Positions 9,719-18,697 are shown, counted from the first letter of the stretch. The stretch is 64,000 nt of DNA from Amycolatopsis nalaikhensis (GCF_030264295.1 NZ_CP127173.1:2921501-2985500), one strand, 5' to 3'. A program made the numbers and translations. Notes: generated by a model from the letters alone, not told the origin.

Positions 9719-10426
9719 TCAGCGAAGGACCATGCACCCCGCCTCCTCGAACTCGCGCAACCACGACGGCTCCCGGAAGTGCTTGTTCCACCGCAGGTCC
9801 AGCTTGTCCAGTTTGGACAGCTGAGCCACCGACGCGGGCAGTGTCTCCAACGCGTTCTCCCGCAGGTCGAGCTGGCGCAGCTCACTCAGCAAGCCGATCG
9901 ACGGCGGCAGCGCAGTGAGCGCGTTGCCCCGCAAGTGCAGCTCCCGCAACGCGCCGAGCGCACCGATCGACTCCGGCAGCGCGGTCAACCCGTTGCGGTA
10001 CAACCGGAGCTCGCGCAGCGACGCGAAACCCGAAAGGTCGGCGGGCAACGCCGTGATCCGGTTGTCCGTGCACCCCAAGTACCGCAACCGCCCCAACCGG
10101 CACCACGCCGGAGGGAACTCCGTCAGCCGGTTGTCGCTGACGTACAGGTACTCGGTGAGGCCGGCGAGGTCACCCAGCTCGTCCGGCAGCGAGTCGAACT
10201 CGTTGTGCCCCAAGTCGAGCGTGTGCAACGACGTCAGCGCCGAAATCCCCGGCGGCAGGGAGGTCAGCCGGTTCGCCGCCAGGTTGAGCACCCGCAGCTC
10301 GGTCAACGACCACAGCGACGCGGGCACCGCCGTGAGTTCGTTCTTGTAGAGATCCAGGTGCGTGACGTCGCCAGGCAGCGAAGGCACCGACGTCAGACCC
10401 TGGCCACTCAGCTCGATGGACGTCAT
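9719..10426 (-). CDS. Leucine-rich-repeat protein
   Basis: A 235-residue protein made almost wholly of about nine LRR units of 22-23 residues with the bacterial/ROCO-like consensus 'L..L.L..N.LT.LP..I..L' (for example 'LRVLNLAANRLTSLPPGISAL'). It has no signal peptide, transmembrane segment or catalytic domain, so it is likely a cytoplasmic protein-binding scaffold. The last units are shortened and end in 'WLREFEEAGCMVLR', a capping segment. Its ATG (10426) overlaps the TGA of the XRE regulator upstream as ATGA, so the two are translationally coupled. It converges on the VanW-family gene 4 bp away. Confidence 0.88.
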   Translation of the reverse strand: MTSIELSGQGLTSVPSLPGDVTHLDLYKNELTAVPASLWSLTELRVLNLAANRLTSLPPGISALTSLHTLDLGHNEFDSLPDELGDLAGLTEYLYVSDNRLTEFPPAWCRLGRLRYLGCTDNRITALPADLSGFASLRELRLYRNGLTALPESIGALGALRELHLRGNALTALPPSIGLLSELRQLDLRENALETLPASVAQLSKLDKLDLRWNKHFREPSWLREFEEAGCMVLR

Positions 10427-11256
10427 GACGACCGCCGCGTCGAAGGCAGCAGGGCCCAGGTGGCGGGATCGTCCGGAGTGGACACCTGGATCCGCAGCCC
10501 CGGCACCTCCGAAACGGCCAGCTCGGTGAGCCGGAAGTTCATCCGGCCCGCCCGCGGGTGGTGCAGCCGCCGCAATCGTGCGCGCGGTTCGGCGACCTCG
10601 TGCCGCGCCCACAGCTCGGTGAACTCCGGGCTCAGCGCCGAAAGCCGCCGGATGTCCTCCTCCCACGCCGCGTCGCCGAGGTGCCTGCCGTACTCGGCCC
10701 GCATCCTGGCGACCATGTGCGGGACCTCCTCGTCGTAGTTCAGCAGGAACTGCCGCGCGTTCGGCTCGGTCACGCAGCACCACAGCAGGTTCTTGTGCAG
10801 GCAGGGCATGCTGTGCCACTCCCAGAACAGCTCCTCCTGCGCCGCGTTCGACGCCAGCACGTCGAACCGGCCGTTGACCACCGTGGCGGGCAGCGGATCC
10901 AGCGCGCGCAGCACCTCGCGCACCGCGTCCGGCACCTCCTCGACCGACGACGGCAGCCGCGACGGCGTCAGCTCCGCCAGCCGGTACAGGTGCTCCCGCT
11001 CGGGGTGGTCCATCCGCAGCGTGCGGGCCACGGCGTCGAGCACCTGCGCGCTCGCGTTGATCGGCCGGCCCTGCTCCAGCCACGTGTACCAGGTGACGCC
11101 GACCCCGGCGAGCAGCGCGACCTCCTCCCGCCGCAGCCCGCTCAGCCGACGGCGGGGACCGGGCGCGAGCCCGACCTCTTCCGGGCCGATCCGCGCCCGG
11201 CACGCCTTGAGGAACAGGCCGAGTTCCTCTCGGCGGTTCGCGTGGACCTGGGTCAT
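10423..11256 (-). CDS. XRE-family regulator with MmyB-like ligand domain
   Basis: A 277-residue transcription factor. An N-terminal helix-turn-helix (about residues 10-70, with 'RRLSGLRREEVALLAGVGVTWYTWLEQGRP') is followed by the MmyB-like PAS-related domain ('LDPLPATVVNGRFDVLASNAAQEELF', 'NLLWCCVTEPNARQFLLNYDEEV'), a set-up common in actinomycetes for sensing fatty-acid-like ligands and controlling a neighbouring oxidoreductase or exporter. ATG 11256 is chosen over the upstream in-frame ATG at 11319 because the domain starts right after it. It is divergent from the MFS exporter gene (111 bp gap) and overlaps the LRR gene by 4 bp. Confidence 0.9.
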   Translation of the reverse strand: MTQVHANRREELGLFLKACRARIGPEEVGLAPGPRRRLSGLRREEVALLAGVGVTWYTWLEQGRPINASAQVLDAVARTLRMDHPEREHLYRLAELTPSRLPSSVEEVPDAVREVLRALDPLPATVVNGRFDVLASNAAQEELFWEWHSMPCLHKNLLWCCVTEPNARQFLLNYDEEVPHMVARMRAEYGRHLGDAAWEEDIRRLSALSPEFTELWARHEVAEPRARLRRLHHPRAGRMNFRLTELAVSEVPGLRIQVSTPDDPATWALLPSTRRSS

Positions 11257-11284
11257 GCGGACATGGTGCCCGAGGGGTACGACA

Positions 11285-11342
11285 TTTTTCGGCGAAGGAG
11301 GTACTCCCAGCACCAGCACTACCAGGCTCTCTCCGCCGAAAA
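11285..11342. promoter_or_regulatory. Inverted repeat in the divergent XRE-MFS promoter region
   Basis: The arm TTTTCGGCG at about 11286-11294 is matched by its complement CGCCGAAAA ending at 11342; extended with a few mismatches the arms reach about 14 bp around a 30-base interior. It sits between the starts of the divergent regulator (11256) and exporter (11367), the usual place for an autoregulatory operator. Assignment to this regulator is inference. Confidence 0.4.
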
Positions 11343-11366
11343 CCGAAGAGACCCAAGGTCGGAGCC

Positions 11367-12746
11367 ATGACTCTGACCACCCCTGCCCCGGCCACGGACC
11401 GGGAAGCCCGGCCGGACCGGCGGCCGTGGTTCATGCTGGCCGTCCTGCTGCTCGGCCAGTTCATGGCGCTGCTCGACGTCACCGTCGTGAACGTCGCCAT
11501 GACCGACATCCGCGGCGACCTGAACACGTCCGGCGCCGCGCTGCAGCTCGTCGTCTCCGGCTACACCGTGGGTTACGCGATGCTCTTGATCACGGGCGCC
11601 CGCCTCGGCGAGCTGTACGGCCGCCGCAGGCTGTTCATCACCGGCACAGTCGCCTTCACCGTCTGCTCGCTGCTGTGCGGGCTCGCCCCGAACCCCACGA
11701 CGCTGATCGTCGCGCGGATCGCCCAGGGCGCCGGGGCCGCGTTGATGATGCCGCAGGTCATCAGCCTCATCCAGGCGCGGTTCACCGGCGCCGCGCGGGC
11801 GAAGGCGCTCAGCGCGTACACCGCCGTCATCTCGGTCGCGTTCGTCGCCGGGCAGGTGCTCGGCGGGGTGCTCGTCGGCGCGGACCTGTTCGGGACGGGC
11901 TGGCGGCCGATCTTCCTGGTGAACGTCCCGATCGGCGTCCTCGTGGCGGTGCTCGCCGTCAAGCTGGTGCCGGGTGGCGTGGCGAAGGCCGGACGGCGCC
12001 TCGACCTCGCCGGGCTCGCGATCGCCGTGGCGGCGGTCGTGCTCGTCGTGCTGCCGCTGGTTCTCGGGCACGAGCTCGGCTGGCCCGCGTGGACGTTCGC
12101 CTCGATCGCCGCGGGCGGGCTGCTCGCCGTGCTGTTCGTGGTCGTGGAACGCCGGGTGCCGGACCCGCTCGTCGACCTGGCCGTGCTCAAGATCCGTGGT
12201 GTCGCGCCCGGTCTGGCCACGCTCGCGGCGGGCGTCGCGTCCTACGGCGGGTTCCTCTTCTGCGTGGCGCTGCACCTGCAGTCGGGTCTCGGCAAGACGG
12301 CGATGGCCGCCGGTCTGGCGATGGCGCCGGGCGGCGTCGTCTTCGGCCTGTGCGGGTTCTTCTGGAACCGGCTGCCCCAGCGCGTGCACGCTTGGCTGAC
12401 GCCGATCGGGTACGTGGGGTCCGCGATCGCCTACGCGCTGCTCGGGCTCGGTCGCGACGGCGGGCCGCTGTTCTTCGCGGCGCTCGTGCTGTTCGGCCTG
12501 TCGATGGGACCCGCGTTCGGCTCGCTGATGGTCAACGCGCTCACGCACGTCCCGCTCGAGCGCGCGGCGGACGTCAGCGGACTGCTGACCACGACGTTGC
12601 AGCTGGGCCAGGTCGTCGGCGTGGCGACGTTCGGCAGCCTGTTCCTGACACTGGCCGTGACGTCGTCGGCGACCGCCCTCACCACGGCGATGACCTGCGC
12701 CGCCGTGCTGCTGCTCGGCGGCGCAGGCCTGGCGCTCAGGCGGTAG
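11367..12746 (+). CDS. MFS drug exporter, DHA2 (EmrB/QacA) family
   Basis: A 459-residue integral membrane protein with about 14 hydrophobic segments. The first reads 'FMLAVLLLGQFMALLDVTVVNVAMTDI', the DHA2 motif C/D1 region (LDVTVVNVA) that separates this family from 12-helix exporters. 'GARLGELYGRRRLFITG' is motif A. Proton-driven export of hydrophobic or antibiotic compounds is the family role; substrate unknown. The divergent XRE/MmyB regulator 111 bp upstream is a likely controller. The 3' end overlaps the convergent small membrane-protein gene by 11 bp. Confidence 0.92.
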   Translation: MTLTTPAPATDREARPDRRPWFMLAVLLLGQFMALLDVTVVNVAMTDIRGDLNTSGAALQLVVSGYTVGYAMLLITGARLGELYGRRRLFITGTVAFTVCSLLCGLAPNPTTLIVARIAQGAGAALMMPQVISLIQARFTGAARAKALSAYTAVISVAFVAGQVLGGVLVGADLFGTGWRPIFLVNVPIGVLVAVLAVKLVPGGVAKAGRRLDLAGLAIAVAAVVLVVLPLVLGHELGWPAWTFASIAAGGLLAVLFVVVERRVPDPLVDLAVLKIRGVAPGLATLAAGVASYGGFLFCVALHLQSGLGKTAMAAGLAMAPGGVVFGLCGFFWNRLPQRVHAWLTPIGYVGSAIAYALLGLGRDGGPLFFAALVLFGLSMGPAFGSLMVNALTHVPLERAADVSGLLTTTLQLGQVVGVATFGSLFLTLAVTSSATALTTAMTCAAVLLLGGAGLALRR

Positions 12747-13029
12747 TGCGGCTGCCGCCCTTGATCTTGGCGTAGATCGCCGACGCCGCGATGACGCCGA
12801 CGACGGCCGCGACGACCTGGAAGATGTGCCGGATCCAGTCGATCCCGGACGTGTGCCGGACGCCGAAGACGCCGGCCAGCCAGTTGCCGATGAACGCGGC
12901 CACGATGCCGACGACGATGGTCAGCCAGATCGGGATCTTCTGGTCGCCCGGCGCGAACAGCCTGCCGAGCACGCCCAGGATCAGGCCCACGATGATCGTC
13001 GAGATGATGCCCCAAAGTCCGCCGAGCAC
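12736..13029 (-). CDS. GlsB/YeaQ/YmgE-type small membrane protein (first copy)
   Basis: A 97-residue membrane protein with three hydrophobic segments and the family signature 'GLILGVLGRLFAPG..KIPIWLTIVVGIVAAFIGNWLAG'. These transglycosylase-associated proteins are stress-related, with no proven enzyme activity. The GTG at 13029 is preferred because GGAGG lies 6-10 bases upstream on the minus strand; the ATG at 13062 lacks such a site. It is a paralogue of the next minus-strand gene, separated from it by a terminator. Confidence 0.85.
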   Translation of the reverse strand: MLGGLWGIISTIIVGLILGVLGRLFAPGDQKIPIWLTIVVGIVAAFIGNWLAGVFGVRHTSGIDWIRHIFQVVAAVVGVIAASAIYAKIKGGSRTTA

Positions 13030-13121
13030 GGCTGCCTCCTCGGATCGGCCAATAAGCGCCACCGTGACACCGATCCGGCCGGCCCGCCCGCCCGAACCCC
13101 CGATGGGGTGAGGGCGAAAAA

Positions 13122-13163
13122 GATCCGGCCCGGTTCGCCCCCGACAGCGAACCGGACCGGATC
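13122..13163 (-). terminator. Intrinsic terminator of the second GlsB-like gene
   Basis: A 17-bp stem (GATCCGGCCCGGTTCGC against its near-perfect complement) with a short loop. On the minus strand it is followed by TTTTTCGC (13114-13121). It lies 17 bp past the stop of the 13180-13455 gene and ahead of the first GlsB-like gene, so the two paralogues are separate transcription units. Confidence 0.8.
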
Positions 13164-13179
13164 GGCCTGGTTGAGGCAG

Positions 13180-13455
13180 CTACCTCGTTATGCCGCGGCG
13201 TCCGTAGGCGCCGGCGGCGATGCTGACACCGATGGCGGCCAGGACGACCTGGGTCAGGATCTCCAGCCAGTCGATGCCGTCGGTGTCGGCGTAGCCGATG
13301 CCGCGGGCGATGGCCGTGCCGATGAAGGCGGCGACGATACCGATCAGGATCGTCAGCCAGATCGGGATGCTCTGTTTACCGGGGGCGACCAGCCGGCCCA
13401 GCACGCCGATGATCAGCCCGACGACGATGGCGCTGATGATGCCGCCTACAGTCAT
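13180..13455 (-). CDS. GlsB/YeaQ/YmgE-type small membrane protein (second copy)
   Basis: A 91-residue paralogue of the gene at 12736-13029, with the same 'GLIIGVLGRLVAPGKQSIPIWLTILIGIVAAFIGTAIA' core and three hydrophobic segments; the last loop holds 'YADTDGIDWLEILTQVVLA'. A GAGAGGAGA ribosome site lies just before ATG 13455. The pair probably arose by tandem duplication. Function in envelope stress is family knowledge only. Confidence 0.87.
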   Translation of the reverse strand: MTVGGIISAIVVGLIIGVLGRLVAPGKQSIPIWLTILIGIVAAFIGTAIARGIGYADTDGIDWLEILTQVVLAAIGVSIAAGAYGRRGITR

Positions 13456-13545
13456 CGCTTCTCCTCTCAAGGATCCGCGAACCCGGCCACTCGGGTCCGT
13501 CGGACTCGGTGAGCGGAATGCCCGCCCCGGGCGGCCCTGAAACGC

Positions 13546-13581
13546 GAAACGGGCCCTCCCCGGGTGGGGAGAGCCCGTTTC
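13546..13581 (-). terminator. Terminator hairpin downstream of the acyl-CoA dehydrogenase gene
   Basis: A 16-bp stem, GAAACGGGCCCTCCCC against GGGGAGAGCCCGTTTC with one mismatch and a GGGT loop, 9 bp past the fadE5-like stop on the minus strand. Confidence 0.7.
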
Positions 13582-13589
13582 GTGACCTA

Positions 13590-15425
13590 TCAGAAAGCGG
13601 CTTCGTCCAGCTCCATGAGCGCGTTGTCGGCGGCCTCCACGATGGCGCGGCGGGCGGTCAGCTCCGGCAGTACCTGCTTCGCGAAGAACGAGGCCACGGC
13701 GATCTTGCCCTCGTAGAACGGCTTGTCCTTGGCGGACGCGCCCGCGTCGAGCTTGCCGATGGCGACCTCGGCGTGCTTGAGCAGCTGCCAGCCGATGAGC
13801 AGGTCGCCGACCGACATCAGCAGGCGGACCGTGTGCTGGCCGACCTTGTTGATGCTCTGCGGGTCCTCCTGCGACGCGGTCAGGTAGCCGATCAGCGAGC
13901 CCAGCATGCCCTGGGTGTCCTCGAGGGCCTGCTTGAGCAGCGCGCGCTCGTTCTTGAGCCGGCCGTTGCCCGCCTCGGACTCGATGAACTTCGTGATCTC
14001 GCCGGCCACGAAGGCCAGCGACTGGCCCTTGTCGCGGACGATCTTGCGGAAGAAGAAGTCCAGGGACTGGATCGCCGTGGTGCCCTCGTACAGCGAGTCG
14101 ATCTTGGCGTCGCGGATGTACTGCTCGATCGGGTAGTCCTGCAGGAAGCCGGACCCGCCGAGCGTCTGCAGCGACTGCACGAGCTGCTCGGTGGCGCGCT
14201 CGGAGCCGACGCCCTTGACGATCGGCAGCAGCAGGTCGTTCACGCCGTGCGCGACCTTCTGGTCGCCCTCGCCGGTCCACAGCTGGTCCTGGAACGACGC
14301 CGTGTACAGGTAGACCGCGCGGAGGCCCTCGGCGTAGGCCTTCTGGAGCATCAGCGAGCGGCGGACGTCCGGGTGGTGCGTGATGGTGACGCGCGGCGCG
14401 GTCTTGTTCAGCATGTTCGGCAGGTCGGCGCCCTGGACGCGCTCCTTGGCGTACTCGAGCGCGTTGAGGTAACCCGTCGACAGCGTCGCGATGGCCTTCG
14501 TGCCGACCATCATCCGGGCGTACTCGATGACCTGGAACATCTGCGCGATGCCGTCGTGCACCTCGCCGAGCAGCCAGCCCTTGGCCGGGGTGCCGTGCTG
14601 GCCGAAGGTCAGCTCGCACGTCGTCGAGGCCTTGATGCCCATCTTGTGCTCGACGTTGGTGACGTAGGCGCCGTTGCGCTCGCCCAGCTCACCGGTCTCG
14701 CTGTCGAAGTGGAACTTCGGCACGAGGAACAGCGACAGGCCCTTGGTGCCCGGCTTGGTCTCGATGCCGGGACCCTCGGGACGGGCCAGCACCAGGTGCA
14801 TGATGTTCTCGACCATGTCGTTCTCGGCCGAGGTGATGAACCGCTTCACGCCATCGATGTGCCAGGAGCCGTCCTCCTGCTTGGTGGCCTTGGTGCGGCC
14901 GGCGCCGACGTCCGAACCGGCGTCCGGCTCGGTGAGCACCATGGTGGCGCCCCAGCCCTTGTCGATCATGAGCCGGGCCCAGCGCTTCTGCTCTTCGGTG
15001 CCGTTCTTGTCGACGATCATCGCGAAGTTCGGGCCCGCCATGTACATGAACAGCGGGGCGTTGGCGCCGAGGATGAGCTCGGACGCGGCCCACTGCACGG
15101 TCGGGGGCAGACCGAAGCCGCCGAGGTCGTTGGTGAGGCCGAGGCGCCACCACTCGCCCTCCATGAGCTGGCGGTAGCTCTTCTTGAACGACTCGGGGAT
15201 GGTGACGCTGAACGTCTTCGGGTCGTAGACCGGCGGGTTGCGGTCGGCGTCGGCGTAGGAGTCGGCGAGCGGGCCGACGGCCAGCTTGTTCAGCTCGGAC
15301 AGCACGCCACGCGCGGTTTCCTCGTCGGATTCGGCGAGCACGCCCTTGCCGAGGCGCTCCTGCACGCCGAGTACCTCGAAGAGGTTGAACTCCAGGTCTC
15401 GGACGTTGCTCTTGTAGTGGCCCAT
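13590..15425 (-). CDS. fadE5: Acyl-CoA dehydrogenase, FadE5 type
   Basis: A 611-residue flavoenzyme for the first step of fatty-acid beta-oxidation (acyl-CoA to trans-2-enoyl-CoA, electrons to ETF). The start '[21 protein letters not shown]', the length of 611 and the extra C-terminal domain match mycobacterial FadE5. Seen are the flavin/substrate motif '[13 protein letters not shown]' (about residues 161-173), '[26 protein letters not shown]', and the catalytic-base motif YEGTTAIQ with Glu at 447. GGAG lies upstream of ATG 15425. Two TTACYNNNNRGTAA palindromes stand directly upstream, shared with the etfD/TetR region. A terminator follows. The orthologue name is inferred from memory of the family. 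Confidence 0.9.
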   Translation of the reverse strand: MGHYKSNVRDLEFNLFEVLGVQERLGKGVLAESDEETARGVLSELNKLAVGPLADSYADADRNPPVYDPKTFSVTIPESFKKSYRQLMEGEWWRLGLTNDLGGFGLPPTVQWAASELILGANAPLFMYMAGPNFAMIVDKNGTEEQKRWARLMIDKGWGATMVLTEPDAGSDVGAGRTKATKQEDGSWHIDGVKRFITSAENDMVENIMHLVLARPEGPGIETKPGTKGLSLFLVPKFHFDSETGELGERNGAYVTNVEHKMGIKASTTCELTFGQHGTPAKGWLLGEVHDGIAQMFQVIEYARMMVGTKAIATLSTGYLNALEYAKERVQGADLPNMLNKTAPRVTITHHPDVRRSLMLQKAYAEGLRAVYLYTASFQDQLWTGEGDQKVAHGVNDLLLPIVKGVGSERATEQLVQSLQTLGGSGFLQDYPIEQYIRDAKIDSLYEGTTAIQSLDFFFRKIVRDKGQSLAFVAGEITKFIESEAGNGRLKNERALLKQALEDTQGMLGSLIGYLTASQEDPQSINKVGQHTVRLLMSVGDLLIGWQLLKHAEVAIGKLDAGASAKDKPFYEGKIAVASFFAKQVLPELTARRAIVEAADNALMELDEAAF

Positions 15426-15472
15426 GTCGTCACTCCAATGTGTTCGGCTCCCCGGCCGGGCACATGTTCGCC

Positions 15473-15486
15473 TTACTCGCCGGTAA
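15473..15486. promoter_or_regulatory. TTACYNNNNRGTAA operator-like box 1, upstream of fadE5
   Basis: TTACTCGCCGGTAA, a dyad of two 5-bp arms around 4 bases, 47 bp upstream of the fadE5 start. The same pattern occurs at 15497, 20605 and 40025. AT-rich arms stand out in this GC-rich sequence. Likely a TetR-type operator (inference). Confidence 0.65.
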
Positions 15487-15496
15487 CTTCAGGATA

Positions 15497-15510
15497 TTAC
15501 CTGCGGGTAA
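15497..15510. promoter_or_regulatory. TTACYNNNNRGTAA operator-like box 2, upstream of fadE5
   Basis: TTACCTGCGGGTAA, 10 bp from box 1; the two box starts are 24 bp apart, a little over two helix turns. This would let two regulator dimers sit side by side on the fadE5 promoter. Confidence 0.65.
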
Positions 15511-15583
15511 CTGGAGCAAGCGGATCCGCACTTCCGAGTATCGGAAATCCACGCGTAAGTGGCGTTCTCGCTGGGGAAGAGGC

Positions 15584-16369
15584 TCAGCGGTGGCCCGGGA
15601 TCGCCGTTGTGTCGGCCGTCACCGGGACGTGGCCGTCCTCGGCCCTGGCGACCAGGATCCCGCCGCGGAAGGCGATCGTCACCGCGTGCGTCCGGTCCCG
15701 TGCGGAAAGCTTGCGCAGGATGCTCTTCACGTGCGTCCGGACGGTCTCCACGGACAGGAACAGCAGCTTCGCGATCGCCGAGTTCTCGAGCCCTTCGGCG
15801 ACGAGCTGCAGCACCTGGTATTCGCGCCTGGACAGCGGCATCGCGCCGCGCGGCGCTGGCGGGCTGTCGTGGGCGAGGTCGCCCTTCGGCACCGTCGCCC
15901 GCTTCGGCCGGGCGGTCAGCGCGGCGAGCGCGGGATCGATGTAGCGGCGCTCGGTGTGGGCTCGCCGGATCGCTTCGGCGAGCCGTCGCGAATCGATTGA
16001 CCGGGGCACGATCGCGTGCGCGCCGGCGGCGATCGCGGCGGCGAGGTACTGCTGCGTGCGATTCGCGTCACGGATGAGCGTGACCAGGATCAGCGCCGGG
16101 TCGCCCGCGTTCAGCAGCTTCGTCAGGTGGCAGTTCGGGTCGAGCGCCGAGTCGAGCACGACGACGTCCGGCTTGACCTGCTCGCACAGCTGCAAGGCGG
16201 CGTGATGACTGGCCGCCTGCCCGGCCCAGTGCAGCCCCTGGCTGCGGTGGACGAGCGCGGCGAGGCCGTCGCGGTAGATCGGGACCGGATCGACGACCGC
16301 CACGCCGAGACTGCGCCCGCCGGGTCCGATCGGCCCCGCGGGCCTGCGGGTGGGCTCGATGCCGTGCAT
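15584..16369 (-). CDS. LuxR/NarL-family response regulator
   Basis: A 261-residue regulator. A receiver-like domain (about 22-145) begins 'LGVAVVDPVPIYRDGLAALV' and contains 'KPDVVVLDSALD', where D of VVLD is the phospho-acceptor position. A LuxR helix-turn-helix (about 193-250) carries 'LSRREYQVLQLVAEGLENSAIAKLLFLSVETVRTHVKSILRKL'. The acidic pocket looks reduced (one D in 'VDP'), so phosphorylation may be weak or absent. No sensor kinase is adjacent. ATG 16369 has GGAGG upstream; the longer frame to 16534 would add an unstructured leader. Confidence 0.88.
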   Translation of the reverse strand: MHGIEPTRRPAGPIGPGGRSLGVAVVDPVPIYRDGLAALVHRSQGLHWAGQAASHHAALQLCEQVKPDVVVLDSALDPNCHLTKLLNAGDPALILVTLIRDANRTQQYLAAAIAAGAHAIVPRSIDSRRLAEAIRRAHTERRYIDPALAALTARPKRATVPKGDLAHDSPPAPRGAMPLSRREYQVLQLVAEGLENSAIAKLLFLSVETVRTHVKSILRKLSARDRTHAVTIAFRGGILVARAEDGHVPVTADTTAIPGHR

Positions 16370-16654
16370 CGCGGGCCTCCGTCTCTGCGCCGTCGCTCTT
16401 GGGACGCCGGGCGCGTCCCCTCGGTTCGCGTGTCCGGCACCACCCGGTCCCCCCTGCCGGGACCGGCCAAAAGTGACTCCTCCTGCTTGGTACGAGTCGC
16501 GATTGCGCAGCTCATGACGCCAATTCCCCCTCATGGCCCAACCCGGCGGTCACAGCAAACTCTGGGTAGAAAACGGTCATGGTGCTGCGGCTCGGCCGGG
16601 CCTGCGGAGACCGGATGGGGCATTCGGCGCTACTGAGGGTGGCCCACAGTCTGT

Positions 16655-17215
16655 TCAACGATTTCGACGACTCCGGGATGCGGCTCGCAGCTTCGCGAAC
16701 TCCTGCCCGAGCGCGGTTGGCGTCCAGTGGGCGTTGAGTCCGCTCGGGTTCGGCAGGACCCAGACGCGGGTCTCGCCGATCTTGTGTTCTTGAGGGCCGA
16801 CTTGGGCCTTCGGAAATCCGAACGCGGTGCGGTACGCGGTGATCCCGACGACCGCCAGCCATCGCGGGTGGTACTCGAGCACCTTCGCGGCCAGCCGTTT
16901 GCCGCCTTCGCGTAGTTCGTCGTCGGTGAGTTCGTCGGCTCGGGCGGTGGTTCTGGGGACGACGTTCGTGATGCCCAGGCCGAGCTTGAGCAGGTCTTCC
17001 TGTTCGCTGGGTTTGTAGAGGCGCGGGGTGAAGCCACCGGCGTGGAGGGCGGGCCAGAAACGGTTGCCGGGGCGGGCGAAGTGCTGGCCGAGCGCGCCGG
17101 AGTAGAGGCCGGGGTTGATGCCGCAGAAGAGAACGTCGAGGTCGGGAGCGATGACGTCCTCGATGGTCTTGTTGTGCGCGGCGGCCAGTTGGTCCTTGGT
17201 GGGTCGGGTGCTCAC
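16655..17215 (-). CDS. mug: G/U mismatch-specific DNA glycosylase (Mug/TDG)
   Basis: A 186-residue DNA repair enzyme that removes uracil or thymine opposite guanine. Motif 1 is FCGINPGLYSG (about 30-40) and motif 2 is 'LPNPSGLNAHWT' near the C-terminus, both diagnostic of the Mug/TDG branch. GTG 17215 is the most likely start; longer frames run into the divergent methyltransferase gene. The gap to the LuxR gene (16370-16654, 285 bp) holds no gene or clear signal that I can see. Confidence 0.9.
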   Translation of the reverse strand: MSTRPTKDQLAAAHNKTIEDVIAPDLDVLFCGINPGLYSGALGQHFARPGNRFWPALHAGGFTPRLYKPSEQEDLLKLGLGITNVVPRTTARADELTDDELREGGKRLAAKVLEYHPRWLAVVGITAYRTAFGFPKAQVGPQEHKIGETRVWVLPNPSGLNAHWTPTALGQEFAKLRAASRSRRNR

Positions 17216-17242
17216 CTGTTCAGTTTCCGGCACGCTCGGAGC

Positions 17243-17887
17243 ATGGAGGTCACCGCGGACGGTTGTTCCGTCGAGGTCTACCTGCTCCTGCCGCCCGCCG
17301 GGGAGCCGGAGATCGTGCACGCCGCCGTCCCGCCAGGAGCGTCGATCCTCGAGCTGGGCTGCGGCACCGGCCGGGTCACGCACCCGCTGCTGGACCTGGG
17401 CCACGACGTCGTCGCCGTGGACGATTCGCCCGCGATGCTGGCGCACGTGCGCGCCGAGACCGTGTGCGCGCGGATCGAGGAACTGGACCTCGGCCGGACG
17501 TTCGACGCCGTCCTGCTCGGCAGCCATCTGATCAACACCGCGCGAGACCCCGACCGCCGGGCGATGCTCGCCGCCGCGCGGCGTCACCTCGCGCCCGGCG
17601 GGCGGCTCGTCGTCGAGTGGCACCCGCCGGAGTGGTTCGATTCCGCCGCGTCCGGCCAAGGCGGACAGCTCGGTGAGGTGGCGGTCGAACTGGCCGACGT
17701 CGTCCGGGACGGGGATCTGCTGTCGGCGACCGTGCGGTATTCGGCCCGCGGACGGCGGTGGACCCAAGAATTCACCTGCCGCCGCCTGATCCTCGACGAC
17801 GTCCTGACCTCGAACGACCTGATCTTCGACGGCTGGCTTTCCGCTGACCGGTCCTGGTTCGCCGCCCGAGCCCGTCGCGGGGGGTAG
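17243..17887 (+). CDS. Class I SAM-dependent methyltransferase
   Basis: A 214-residue enzyme with the SAM motif I 'ILELGCGTGRVT' (35-46), the acidic end of strand 2 'VVAVDDSPAML' and a motif like 'FDAVLLGSHLINT' for strand 4. Later strands 'HLAPGGRLVVEWHPPEWF' complete the Rossmann core. The substrate is not evident; members include small-molecule methylases. Divergent from mug with 27 bp between starts, so the two promoters overlap. Confidence 0.85.
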   Translation: MEVTADGCSVEVYLLLPPAGEPEIVHAAVPPGASILELGCGTGRVTHPLLDLGHDVVAVDDSPAMLAHVRAETVCARIEELDLGRTFDAVLLGSHLINTARDPDRRAMLAAARRHLAPGGRLVVEWHPPEWFDSAASGQGGQLGEVAVELADVVRDGDLLSATVRYSARGRRWTQEFTCRRLILDDVLTSNDLIFDGWLSADRSWFAARARRGG

Positions 17888-17953
17888 CGAACCTGCCACG
17901 GACCTGCGTACCCTGTGTGATCTCCCGCACAGCGCCGTACCGAGGAGGATTTC

Positions 17954-18130
17954 GTGCAGCTTCCGATCGTCCTCGGGCTCGTCGCGCTGGTTGTCGCCGT
18001 CGCCGCGTTGGTTGTCGTTCTCGAAGACCGGCGGGCCGCCAAGCGGGCGGCCCTGCAGCGGAAAGCTCGGTTAGCGCGTCTGGGCGAGGTGGACCCGCTC
18101 GCGCCGAGCCGGCTGCACGTGGACCGGTGA
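17954..18130 (+). CDS. Small single-pass membrane protein (58 aa)
   Basis: A short gene with GAGGAGG 5 bases before GTG 17954. One N-terminal hydrophobic helix (about residues 3-23, 'LPIVLGLVALVVAVAALVVVL') is followed by a basic tail rich in Arg and Lys. Its last 60 bp overlap the 3' end of the convergent VanZ gene. The strong ribosome site and helix argue that it is translated; I know no function. Confidence 0.55.
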   Translation: MQLPIVLGLVALVVAVAALVVVLEDRRAAKRAALQRKARLARLGEVDPLAPSRLHVDR

Positions 18131-18697
18131 ACGCAGGAGGGCCAGCAGCAGCGCGCCGAACACCCAGCCGACGCCCGCGCCGAACGTGTTGTTCATGAGG
18201 TCGTCGACGTCGAAGATGCGGTAGACGTACGGCGCCGTGCCGAAGTTGGCCGTGACCTGGGTGAACTCGATCAAAAACGAGGCCGTGAAGCCGATCAGCG
18301 TCGTGCCGATCAGGCCGCGGCGCCACAGCATCCGGGCGAACACCCCGAGCGGCACGAACAGCAGGACGTTCAGGCACGCCTGCTGGAACGTCTGCGTCAT
18401 GAACCACTGTGACCCGTGCTTGAGCATCTCCGTGTGGATGTCGGTGATCCACTGGAACGGGTGCAGCTGCACGGTCTGGCTCAGCCGCCGGGTGCCCGGC
18501 CCGGGCAGCGGCAGGAAGACGACCGCGAGGGTCATGCAGCCGTAGAGCAGCACCGCCGCCGTGCTGGCGATGCTCCGCAGCCGGAGTTCGCCGTGGCGGG
18601 CGAGCTGCGTGATGAGCTGCGGGACGAGCACGACCGTCCACAGCGCGAGGAAGGCGATGAACCCGTACTGCAGGGCGGTGACCTGTGCGTTCGTCAT
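18071..18697 (-). CDS. VanZ-family membrane protein
   Basis: A 208-residue membrane protein with five or so hydrophobic segments and the VanZ pattern 'NVLLFVPLGVFARMLWRRG' and 'SFLIEFTQ...YRIFDVDDLMNNTFGAGVGWVFGALL'. VanZ proteins are linked to glycopeptide tolerance, but most chromosomal homologues have no proven role. No van resistance genes lie beside it; the VanW-family gene in this window is 9 kb away and probably unrelated. Its 3' end overlaps the small convergent gene at 17954-18130. Confidence 0.87.
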   Translation of the reverse strand: MTNAQVTALQYGFIAFLALWTVVLVPQLITQLARHGELRLRSIASTAAVLLYGCMTLAVVFLPLPGPGTRRLSQTVQLHPFQWITDIHTEMLKHGSQWFMTQTFQQACLNVLLFVPLGVFARMLWRRGLIGTTLIGFTASFLIEFTQVTANFGTAPYVYRIFDVDDLMNNTFGAGVGWVFGALLLALLRSPVHVQPARRERVHLAQTR

